Shown here: in pieces, positions 7,430-14,968 of the stretch
Position numbering within the stretch: the stretch's first letter is position 1
How the letters are laid out: each line of letters starts with the position of its first letter
NCBI RefSeq assembly: GCF_014646055.1
Contig: NZ_BMMS01000012.1
Location: 1 to 64,000 of the forward strand
Direction: 5' to 3'
Length of the DNA: 64,000 bases
From: Wenjunlia tyrosinilytica
GTDB taxonomy: Bacteria; Actinomycetota; Actinomycetes; Streptomycetales; Streptomycetaceae
Notes under the pieces: model-generated
The model's database searches: none
What the model saw: the letters and a program-made list of their open reading frames with translations, nothing else
What the model was told of the DNA's origin: nothing
Position numbers and translations under genes: made by a program

Positions 7430-7510
7430 AGCTTTCCTTCCTGGACTGCCGCATGCCATCGGCTGCCGGGGCGCTCGTCTGTCCCGCATCGCAGCGCCAA
7501 GCGCGGCCCG

Positions 7511-8704
7511 TCACCGCTCAGCGGCTTTTTCGTAGAGAGTGACCACGCAGGCCCCGCCGAGGCCGATGTTGTGCTGGAGTGCCGTCTTCGCGCCCTCGAC
7601 CTGGCGGGCCTCGGCTTGGCCGCGTAGCTGCCACACGAGTTCCGCGCACTGGGCGAGGCCGGTCGCTCCCAGGGGATGTCCCTTGGAGAGCAGACCACCG
7701 GAGGGATTCACGACGACCCTTCCCCCATAGGTGTTGTCGCCGTCGAGGACGAACTTCTCGCCCGCGCCCTCCGGGGTGAGGCCGAGCGCCTCGTAGCTGA
7801 GCAGCTCATTGACGGTGAAGCAGTCGTGGAGCTCGACCACGTCGATGTCCTCGGGGCCGTAGCCGCTCGCCTCGTACACCTGCTGGGCCGCTTCCCGTGT
7901 CATCTCGTAGCCCACCACTCGCCTCATGTCCCCGGAGTCGAAGGTGCCCGGGGAATCACTGGTCATGGCCTGGGCGCGGATCACGACCGGGGAGGCGACG
8001 GCGTGCCGCCGGGCGAAGTCGTCGCTGCACAGCACCGCCGCGGCGGCCCCGCAAGTGGGTGGGCAGCACTGCAGGCGGGTCAGCGGCCCGTAGACGCGCG
8101 GCGAGGCGAGGACCTCCGCCTCGGTCACAGGGGTGCGGAAGACCGCGTACGGATTGGCCGCCGCATGGCGACGCGCCTTCACCGCGATCTTGGCGAAGGT
8201 GGCGGGATCGGTGCCGTGCACGGCGGTGTGGGCGACCCCGGCGCCACCGAACAACTGGGCCGCGACCGGGGCCCGTTCGTCGAACCCCTGGAGTTCGGTC
8301 ATCCGGTCGAGGAAGCGCCGCAGGGGGTCCGGACGGTCGTCCCACACGCCGGCCAGCGCGCCGGGGCGCATCTGCTCGAAGCCGACGGCCAGTACACAGT
8401 CGGCGGCGCCCGAGGCGACGGCCTGCCGTGCGAGCCAGAGGGCCGAGGAGCCGGTGGCGCAGTTGTTGTTCACGTTCACGACGGGTATCCCGGAAAGCCC
8501 AAGGGAGTACAGCCCCGCCTGACCCGCCGTCGAATCACCGTAGACGTATCCCGCACAGGCCTGCTGGACACATTCGTAGGACAGCCCGGCGTCGTCGAGA
8601 GCAGCCCTCGCGGCGCGTTCGGCCATCACCGGATAGGTCTCGCCGGTGCCCGGCTTGGTGAACGGGATCATGCCGACCCCGGCTATACGCACCTTCTCCA
8701 CCAT
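7511..8704 (-). CDS. SCP2-type thiolase / lipid-transfer protein
   Basis: Encodes 397 residues from the ATG at 8704, eight bases after the stop of the acyl-CoA ligase gene; readings that extend to 9625 run through that gene and are discarded. Thiolase landmarks are the nucleophile region NNNCATGSSAL, the VELHDCFTVNE segment and NPSGGLLSKGHPLGATGLAQ near the end. This pattern belongs to the SCP-x/lipid-transfer thiolases, which cleave 3-ketoacyl-CoAs of bulky or branched chains or act without cleavage, rather than the FadA type. It is the last gene of a four-gene operon. The substrate is unknown. Confidence 0.88.
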   Translation of the reverse strand: MVEKVRIAGVGMIPFTKPGTGETYPVMAERAARAALDDAGLSYECVQQACAGYVYGDSTAGQAGLYSLGLSGIPVVNVNNNCATGSSALWLARQAVASGAADCVLAVGFEQMRPGALAGVWDDRPDPLRRFLDRMTELQGFDERAPVAAQLFGGAGVAHTAVHGTDPATFAKIAVKARRHAAANPYAVFRTPVTEAEVLASPRVYGPLTRLQCCPPTCGAAAAVLCSDDFARRHAVASPVVIRAQAMTSDSPGTFDSGDMRRVVGYEMTREAAQQVYEASGYGPEDIDVVELHDCFTVNELLSYEALGLTPEGAGEKFVLDGDNTYGGRVVVNPSGGLLSKGHPLGATGLAQCAELVWQLRGQAEARQVEGAKTALQHNIGLGGACVVTLYEKAAER

Positions 8705-8712
8705 GAGGACTC

Positions 8713-10461
8713 CTACGGGTGGCCGCGGGAGGCATCCCGCAGCAGACGGGATCTGACCTCTGTCTTGACGACCTTGCCGAGCTTCGAACGGGGAAGGTCG
8801 GGCCATACTTCGACCTGCTTGGGCGCCTTGACGCTCCCGATGCGGGCCTTCACGAAAGCACGCATGCCGTCGTCGGTGACGTTCTCGCCGGGATGGAGTT
8901 CCAGGACCGCCACGACCCGCTCGCCCCATGTGTCGTCGGGCAGTCCCACGACCGCGCAGTCCCGTACCGCGGGGTGCTCCATCACCGCCTGCTCCACCTG
9001 TGTGGAGTAGACGTTGAAGCCACCGCTGATGATCATGTCCTTCGCGCGGTCGACGATGAAAAGGTAGTTGTCGGCGTCGAGGTAGCCGATGTCCCCGGTG
9101 TGGTGCCAGCCGTGACGGGACGTCTCCTCGGTGGCCGACGGGTCCTTGTAGTAGCCCGCCATCACCAGGGAGCCGCGGACGACGATCTCCCCGTGCTCGC
9201 CGGGCGGCAGCAGCCTTCCCTCGCCGTCCATGATGGCGACCTGGACCAGGGGGGAGGGCCGTCCCGCCGAGGAGAAGCGCTCGACGGCGAGTGAGCCGTC
9301 GGGGTGGAAATGGTCCCCCGGGGCCATGGTCGAGATCATCATGGGGGCCTCGGACTGGCCGAAGAGCTGCGCCATCACCGGGCCGATCCGGTGGATCGCC
9401 TCTTCCAACCGGGCGGCCGACATGGGCGCCGCGCCGTACCAGAGGCACCGCAGGGAGCTCAGGTCCGCGCCGTCCAGGCCCGGGTGGCCGAGCAGCATGT
9501 AGATCAGGGTCGGAGGAAGGAATGTGTGGGTGACCCGGTGCCGCTCGACGAGTGAGAGGTACCGGGTCAGGTCGGGGGTGGGCATGATGACGATCTCGCC
9601 GCCCAGTGTCATGACGGGGAAGCACAGCACCCCGGCGGCATGGGTGAGCGGAGCCAGGGCCAGGTAGACGGGACGGCTGCCGAACGGGTAGCTCATGAGC
9701 GTCAGCGCCGTCATCGTCTCGATGTTCCGGTCGGTCAGCATCACCCCTTTGGGCCGGCCGGTGGTGCCGCCGGTACCGACCAGCATGACGGTGTCGCCGA
9801 CGGTCGCGAGGGATTCCGAGCGCCCCAGGAGTTCGGAGGTCCCCGGAGGTTCAGAGGTCCCCAGGGGTTGAGGGGTCCCCAGGGGTTGAGGGGTCCCCAC
9901 GGATTCAGGGATCCCCAGGGGTTGAGGGGTCCCCACGGGTTCGGAGGTCCCCCGGGATTCAGGGGTCCCCACGGATTCAGGGGTCCCCACGGGTTCCGGC
10001 TGCCACGGCTCGGCGGACACGCCGTCCAGCCACTGGTCGAAGGAGACGGCGAAGCCCGGTGTCCCGTCCAGGCAGACCAGGGTGGTCAGTTTGGGCAGGT
10101 CCGGAAGGATCTTGGCGACGAGGGGCGCGTAGGCCTCCTGGAAGACGAGGCAGACGCAGTCGAAGAGGTCCAGCAGTTCCCGGTTCTCGGCGGCCTCGTT
10201 GCGCGGGTTGACCGGACACCACACCGCGCCCGCCCGCGAGATGCCGAACACGCACGAGAAGGCGGTCGGGTCGTTCGCCGAAAGTACGGCCACCTTCTCC
10301 CCGGGGCGCACTCCCGACCGTTCCAGCCCTCGTGCCACCCGCCAGGAGAGCGCTTGGACCTCGCCGTAGGTGAGTGTGTGGTCCCCGGTCGTCAGACAAG
10401 GGGATCCGGGGCCCAGGGACGCACCCTTGTCGAGGTAGTCGGTCAGACGCACGGGCGCCAT
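8713..10461 (-). CDS. Acyl-CoA ligase (AMP-dependent synthetase) with hexapeptide-repeat insert
   Basis: Encodes about 582 residues from the ATG at 10461, with a TTG two codons earlier as the alternative; neither has a good ribosome binding site. Family motifs are the P-loop LVGTGGTTGRPKG, YGAAPMS, HTGDIGYLDADNYLFIVDR and the terminal PRSKLGKVVK lysine region. It activates a carboxylic acid to its acyl-CoA, feeding the downstream thiolase. Between the N-terminal domain and the P-loop, residues about 156-218 are an array of six-residue units such as PVGTPE and PLGTPQ, absent from normal ligases. The insert may be a flexible surface loop. The substrate is not predictable. Confidence 0.9.
   Translation of the reverse strand: MAPVRLTDYLDKGASLGPGSPCLTTGDHTLTYGEVQALSWRVARGLERSGVRPGEKVAVLSANDPTAFSCVFGISRAGAVWCPVNPRNEAAENRELLDLFDCVCLVFQEAYAPLVAKILPDLPKLTTLVCLDGTPGFAVSFDQWLDGVSAEPWQPEPVGTPESVGTPESRGTSEPVGTPQPLGIPESVGTPQPLGTPQPLGTSEPPGTSELLGRSESLATVGDTVMLVGTGGTTGRPKGVMLTDRNIETMTALTLMSYPFGSRPVYLALAPLTHAAGVLCFPVMTLGGEIVIMPTPDLTRYLSLVERHRVTHTFLPPTLIYMLLGHPGLDGADLSSLRCLWYGAAPMSAARLEEAIHRIGPVMAQLFGQSEAPMMISTMAPGDHFHPDGSLAVERFSSAGRPSPLVQVAIMDGEGRLLPPGEHGEIVVRGSLVMAGYYKDPSATEETSRHGWHHTGDIGYLDADNYLFIVDRAKDMIISGGFNVYSTQVEQAVMEHPAVRDCAVVGLPDDTWGERVVAVLELHPGENVTDDGMRAFVKARIGSVKAPKQVEVWPDLPRSKLGKVVKTEVRSRLLRDASRGHP
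9808..9996 (-). repeat. 18-bp in-frame tandem repeat inside the acyl-CoA ligase gene
   Basis: About ten to eleven units of 18 bp, each encoding a hexapeptide of the form (E/Q)(P/S)xG(T/I)(P/S). Units diverge slightly, so the array is not recent duplication alone. The reading frame is kept throughout. Confidence 0.9.
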
Positions 10462-10536
10462 CCTCAAACGTCGAAGTGTCGCGGCTCGGCGAGCGAACGG
10501 GGCTCGGGGCCTCGGTGGCGCCGGGCCCCGTATCGG

Positions 10537-11658
10537 TCAGCTGTTGACGGTGAGCACCGGGTCGAGGACGAGTCCGAAGCTCTTGAGTACCCCGAGCAGT
10601 TCACGGTGGCCGAAGGCCTGGCACGCCGAGGCGAGGCCGACGCGCCTGGGTGCCTGCTGGAGGAGCGAGTACGCGGCGTAGGCCTGTAGCAGCCCGGTCT
10701 GCTTGTAGTTGCTGTTGCCGTGGATCACACAGTGCGCGCGCCCCAAGGGGCCGGAGGCGTGGACGGAGTCCACCGAGGTGTTGATCCTGGGGTTCTCCCT
10801 CGGCGGCATGCCGGCCTGAACCGAGGCGGCCACCTCGGCCAGGGCGTCGTCCTGCTGGTCGGCCGGGAGGGTCTTGATCTGCGACTCGACCATCTTCACC
10901 GTCTCGACCACGCCCTGCATGACCGCACGGTCCATGACGCCGCCGAGCACCTTGCAGTTCGCCACGCGCGGGTCGTTCTTGAACCACACCGGGTGGCAGG
11001 TGCCGCCCCACGGCAGGGCCAGTGCCGTTTCATGCTGCCCCGGGACGGCGACCTCGACGGCGGTCAGCGGGTCCCACTTCTTGTACTGGTTCTGTTCCAG
11101 GTAGTGCCAGTCGGCCTTCAGGATGGTGAAGATCGTCTGCGTCGAGGCGTAGGTCGGGAACCCCTTCCAGAGCACCAGCATGTCGAGCGTGTCCAGGCCC
11201 GGTGTCTCCAGGCAGATGTTGGCCGCGATCTCCCCCGTGGTGTACATCTGGGCGATGCCGGGGGAGAGCAGGAGCCCCTTCTCCGCGTACCGATCGCCCC
11301 ACCGCGCCTGAGCGTCCAGGACCCAGTCCTGTTCCCCGGTGGTGTCCAGGTAGTGGCAGTCGGCGGCGAGGGCGGCCTCGACCACCTCGGGCCCGTACTT
11401 GATGAACGGGCCGACCATGTTGCTGACCACCTTGGCGCCGCGGAAGAGCTCGGTCAGCGGTCCTACCGCGTGCTCGACCTCGATGACCTCGTGGTCCACG
11501 GTCTCGATGCCGGGAACCTTGTCCAGGACAGCCTGGATGCGCGCCTTGTCACGCCCGGCGGCGATGAAGGGAACGTTGTACTCCCGGAGGTACTCGCAGA
11601 CGAGGCGGCCGGTGTAGCCGGAGGCTCCGTAGACGACGACGGGCTTGTCATTGCTCAT
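10537..11658 (-). CDS. Saccharopine dehydrogenase-like NAD(P)-binding protein
   Basis: Encodes 373 residues from the ATG at 11658, with GGAAAGG about ten bases upstream. The start VVVYGASGYTGRLVCEYL is a Rossmann GxxGxxG site as in saccharopine dehydrogenase-like and trans-acting enoyl reductase proteins. NMVGPFIKYGPEVVEAAL and CHYLDTTGEQ are typical of this family. It is probably a reductase on an acyl or ketone substrate in the same pathway as its operon neighbours. It is the second gene of the operon, following the SDR by about 60 bases. Lysine metabolism is unlikely given the context. Confidence 0.85.
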   Translation of the reverse strand: MSNDKPVVVYGASGYTGRLVCEYLREYNVPFIAAGRDKARIQAVLDKVPGIETVDHEVIEVEHAVGPLTELFRGAKVVSNMVGPFIKYGPEVVEAALAADCHYLDTTGEQDWVLDAQARWGDRYAEKGLLLSPGIAQMYTTGEIAANICLETPGLDTLDMLVLWKGFPTYASTQTIFTILKADWHYLEQNQYKKWDPLTAVEVAVPGQHETALALPWGGTCHPVWFKNDPRVANCKVLGGVMDRAVMQGVVETVKMVESQIKTLPADQQDDALAEVAASVQAGMPPRENPRINTSVDSVHASGPLGRAHCVIHGNSNYKQTGLLQAYAAYSLLQQAPRRVGLASACQAFGHRELLGVLKSFGLVLDPVLTVNS

Positions 11659-11719
11659 GTTCGGTCGGCCTTTCCGAAGGTCCGGTGCGAGGGGTGCGGC
11701 GGTGGAACGGGTGGGCCCG

Positions 11720-12523
11720 TCACATGCCCATGCCGCCGTCGACGGGCAGGCCGGCACCGGTGATGAAGCGGGCGCCGTCGGAGGCGAGGAAGACCACGGC
11801 GTCAGCCATGTCGGCGGCCTCTCCGAGCCGGCCGAGCGGGGTGAGGCCGATGACGTCGCCGACGGCCGCCTCGGCGCTCGGCCAGAGGCCGAGGGCCACC
11901 ATGTCCTCGGCGAGCCTCGCGCCCATCTCGGTGGGTACCAGCCCGGGGTGGACGCAGTTGACGCGTACGCCGTAGCCGAGCTTTCCGGATTCCAGCGCGG
12001 CCACCCGGGTGAGCCGGTCCACCGCCGATTTGGTGGCGGAATAGCCCGCGATGCCGGGGAACGGGATGGTCGCCGCGACAGACGCGATGTTGACGACCGC
12101 GCCCCCGCCCCCCGCCGGGCCGCCGGGCCGCATCGCGCGGAAGGCGTGCTTGGTGCCGAGGGCCACGCCGAGGACGTTGACCTCCAGCATCCTGCGTACA
12201 TCGGCGGGGTCGAGGTCGACGACCAGGCCGGAGATCTCGACCCCGGCGTTGTTGACGACGATGTCCAGGCCGCCCAGCTCGTCGATGGTTCGGGCGACCG
12301 CCGACTCCCAGCTCGCGTCCTCGGTCACGTCGAGGGGGACGAACGCGGCTGTGGCGCCGGCCTCCCGGAGTGACTCGGCCGTCGCCTTGCCCAGGTCCTC
12401 CCGGATGTCGCCTATGGCGACGGCGGCACCGGCCCTGGCCAGCGCCTCGGCCATCCCCGCGCCCAGTCCTCGGGCTCCGCCCGTCACCAGGGCCCTGCGT
12501 CCGGCCAGGTCGAACACACTCAT
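11720..12523 (-). CDS. Short-chain dehydrogenase/reductase
   Basis: Encodes 267 residues from the ATG at 12523 with GAGGAGA upstream. It has the classical SDR layout: TGGARGLG cofactor site, NNAG at about residue 90, a Ser in NIASVAA, the catalytic YSATK, and a DGGMGM C-terminus close to the FabG/BkdC group. It likely oxidises a hydroxyacyl or alcohol group. It is the first gene of the minus-strand operon SDR - saccharopine-like - ligase - thiolase. Its promoter lies in the 220-bp gap shared with the divergent TetR gene, which carries a long inverted repeat. Confidence 0.9.
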   Translation of the reverse strand: MSVFDLAGRRALVTGGARGLGAGMAEALARAGAAVAIGDIREDLGKATAESLREAGATAAFVPLDVTEDASWESAVARTIDELGGLDIVVNNAGVEISGLVVDLDPADVRRMLEVNVLGVALGTKHAFRAMRPGGPAGGGGAVVNIASVAATIPFPGIAGYSATKSAVDRLTRVAALESGKLGYGVRVNCVHPGLVPTEMGARLAEDMVALGLWPSAEAAVGDVIGLTPLGRLGEAADMADAVVFLASDGARFITGAGLPVDGGMGM

Positions 12524-12619
12524 GGCACATCTCCTCGTTGAGACGACTGTGTGCCCCGCCGCGCGCTCAGCCGTGACAAGACCCGGACCGCGGGAGGTGA
12601 CGACAGCTTCGAGCACTTC

Positions 12620-12655
12620 TTGACAGTCGTCAAGAGTTTCTTGGACGACTGTCAA
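12620..12655. promoter_or_regulatory. 12-bp inverted repeat: probable TetR operator
   Basis: TTGACAGTCGTC (12620-12631) and GACGACTGTCAA (12644-12655) form a perfect inverted repeat with a 12-base spacer, between the divergent SDR and TetR genes. The left arm is itself palindromic (TTGAC-AGTC-GTCAA), so two regulator dimers could bind. The left arm includes TTGACA, a -35-like hexamer. Confidence 0.7.
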
Positions 12656-12743
12656 GATTTCCTCCATGGATTCGCGGCGAGGCACGCTAGCCTGGTCGGG
12701 GACCCGCACGGCAGCGGGCGGGACGGCTTGACGGAGAGGCGCT

Positions 12744-13379
12744 GTGGCCCAGGTCGAAGGCAAGAACCGGGACCGGATCTCCCGGCGGCAGGTCGACAAG
12801 TTCGCCGAGCGGCGGGCGCAGCTCGCGGCGTCCGCGCTGCAGACCCTGGCCGAGCTGGGCTACGCCCGTACGAGCCTGCGGGAGATCGCGCAGAACTCCG
12901 AGTTCTCCCACGGCGTTCTGCACTACTACTTCCGTGACAAGGTGGAGCTGATCACTTACTGCGTGCGGCAGTACAAGGCGGACTGCGTCACCCGCTACGA
13001 CCGGATCGTCGTCAGCGCCGACTCGGCGGATGAGCTGGGACGGAGCTTCGGCGAGGCCATGGCCGCAACGCTGCGCGACGACGCACCTATGCACCGGCTC
13101 TGGTACGACCTGCGGAACCAGGGCCTGTTCGAGGAGTCGTTCCGTGCCGATGTACTCGACATCGACCAGAGTCTCGAGCGGATGATCTGGCGCGTCGTCA
13201 GTCACTACGCGGAACTGTCAGGATCACCTCCCACGGTCTCCTCGGGGATCGCCTATGCGGTCTTTGACGGGCTCTTCCAACAGGCGCTGCTCAGATACCT
13301 GACCGGCCGCGAGGAATCCGTCGACGAGTTGCGGAGCAACACGGAACAGCTTATGGGACAGCTGGTTAGCCGCCGGTGA
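12744..13379 (+). CDS. TetR-family regulator of the acyl-CoA operon
   Basis: Encodes 211 residues from a GTG with GGAGAGG just upstream. The N-terminal HTH is clear (RTSLREIAQNSEFSHGVLHY, then YFRDKVELI). The C-terminal ligand domain resembles TetR_C of acyl-CoA-responsive repressors only generally. It is divergent from the SDR-led operon with a perfect inverted repeat between them. It most likely represses that operon until an acyl-CoA intermediate binds. A stem-loop follows the stop codon at 13387-13406. Confidence 0.9.
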   Translation: MAQVEGKNRDRISRRQVDKFAERRAQLAASALQTLAELGYARTSLREIAQNSEFSHGVLHYYFRDKVELITYCVRQYKADCVTRYDRIVVSADSADELGRSFGEAMAATLRDDAPMHRLWYDLRNQGLFEESFRADVLDIDQSLERMIWRVVSHYAELSGSPPTVSSGIAYAVFDGLFQQALLRYLTGREESVDELRSNTEQLMGQLVSRR

Positions 13380-13386
13380 GTGCCGA

Positions 13387-13406
13387 GGCCCTCCTCGGGA
13401 GGGTCC
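13387..13406 (+). terminator. Stem-loop after the TetR gene
   Basis: GGCCCTCC pairs with GGAGGGTC (one G-T pair) across a TCG loop, starting eight bases after the stop. There is no strong T-run, as is usual for Streptomyces terminators. Confidence 0.5.
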
Positions 13407-13509
13407 CCTTCGCATGGGAACTCGGGGGGAGCCGGGGGCTTGTGCCTGGTGGGAGGCCGTTGCGAGTTCGGGAGGGGGAACGGTCCCCGCGCCACCCGCA
13501 GTCCCCGTG

Positions 13510-13890
13510 CGTCCCACGGTCGGCTGCCCGCTGCCTGACGCGGCTGTTGCCGTCGGGTCGTCGGCTCGTCGGCTCGTCGGGCGGCGGCACGCTCGCGCAG
13601 GGCAAGCCACAGCATGGCGCCGGAGATGGGCTGGGCCAGTGCCGGTGATCCGAGAATCGATTGATCAACAGAGCGGTGGCCGCCGGCGCGTCCCACAACG
13701 CGGGCAGCACGGTCGCCAACTCGCCACCCGCGCCTCCCGGCGCCGCCGGCGCCCGCTGGAGCATCCGTCGGCGTTCGGATCCGCCCACCGCGTAGGCGCG
13801 GGCGGTCGGTTCGGCCGAGTCGATCTCCTGGGGCGCGGCCACATCGGCCACACGTCGGGCCCATTCGCCCACCAGTCGGTCCGCGGTCAT
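13510..13890 (-). pseudogene. Frameshifted hypothetical gene remnant
   Basis: An ATG at 13890 with GGGGGA upstream opens a plausible protein of about 77 residues (TADRLVGEWARRVADVAAPQ up to DAPAATALLIN). At about 13660 the frame loses coding character. Coding-like text appears in another frame (LAQPISGAMLWLALRERAAA) down to about 13510. I infer a gene broken by a frameshift. The family is not recognised. Confidence 0.4.
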
Positions 13891-13921
13891 GGGTCCCCCG
13901 ATCCCACAGGGTCGTCGTCCG

Positions 13922-14380
13922 TCACCAGGTGACGGTGAACTTCCGGGTGCCGTCGCCCGTGGTGCCGCTCAGGGTCAGCGAGACATCACCGCTGCCGACG
14001 CTGCCCTCGAGCGGGGGTCCCCTCCCCCATGCTGAACACGAACGGCGAGTACATCCCGCAGTTCACCAGCGGCTTCGGCAGGAAGAGCAGATTGAGCGCG
14101 GCCCCCTGGCTGGTGGCCGCGTCGGTCAGCTTCCCGGAGATCCCGCCCGACCCGTCCGCGGAGAAGGACCAGTAGTCGATGGCGACCGGCTCACCGTCCG
14201 TGGTGTCCGTGCCGCGCTGAGCGGAGGTGACTGCGAAGGCCCCGTTGGCGCCCTGGTTGTCGGCCGCCCAGGACAGATGGAACGGGCTCCTCTCCCCATC
14301 CAGGGGATCGCCGATGATCAGCGTCCCGGGCAGGTCGTACGACGCCCGTGTGGCAGCGCAACCAGGGGGTGCGGCACCGG
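13922..14380 (-). pseudogene. Remnant of a secreted or surface hypothetical protein
   Basis: The minus strand reads a protein fragment from about 14380 (SYDLPGTLIIGDPLDGERSP, later VNCGMYSPFVFSM). It then changes frame near 14020 and ends FTVTW with TGA at 13924-13922. No start codon with context exists upstream, so the 5' end is missing too. The break coincides with a run GGGGGAGGGGACCCCC, a short purine/pyrimidine sequence of the type often seen in Streptomyces intergenic repeats, which may have inserted. No domain is recognised. Confidence 0.5.
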
Positions 14381-14427
14381 AGCGGAAGTCATCGGCCGAT
14401 CGCGGACTTCGTATCCGTTCCGTGACC

Positions 14428-14789
14428 GGGTGAGCACAGCGTGGCTGGAGGCCGCGAAGGGCGGGGCGGCCAAAGGGGCGGTTGTACCGGTGGTGGGCGC
14501 GGCGACCGCGGCCCCGTACTCCCTGCTGGTCCCCGTCTTCGGCATGTCCTCGGCCTGGCTCCTCCAGGCCGAACGCATCACCCCGACCTCGGGCTGCGCG
14601 GCGGTCCTCTTGATCACCGGAACAGCGACGACGGCCCTGCGGCTGCAGGGAAGGCTGCCGGGAAGAACGAGCGGTGCGCCGGGTCCGCAGCCGGCCGACG
14701 TACCTGTCCCCGAGCCGGTCACGGAGGCCGCTCGGGTGCCGGGGGCGGAAGCCGGTCTCCCGGCGGTCCCGGGCCGCACGGGCAGATAG
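14428..14789 (+). pseudogene. C-terminal fragment of an EamA-type transporter
   Basis: The frame reads TAAPYSLLVPVFGMSSAWLL, then a second membrane segment (CAAVLLITGTATTALRLQG), and ends at 14789. This is the last helix pair of EamA/DMT-superfamily metabolite exporters, whose full length is near 300 residues. The first eight helices are absent, and the sequence upstream belongs to another broken gene on the opposite strand. It should be non-functional. Confidence 0.6.
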
Positions 14790-14968
14790 CCCAAAGCGGC
14801 CGGGGCGCCGGGGCGCCGACCGCTCCTGGGGCCTTCACGCCGCCTTCCGCCGCCGCTCCAGGCACCGTTTCCAAGCGCAGGAACGGGCCGGTCCTGGACG
14901 GCGCGTGCGCGGCGCGGCGTTATCCGGTGGCGGACTCGGGCGTCGGCGTGCCTATCCTTGCCCCTGTA

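Noticed and set aside
8705-9625. N-terminal extension of the thiolase frame
   Set aside because: It lies inside the AMP ligase gene and shows no thiolase sequence.
9808-9996. Possible CRISPR array because of regular repeats
   Set aside because: The units are contiguous, without unique spacers, and lie in frame inside a ligase gene.
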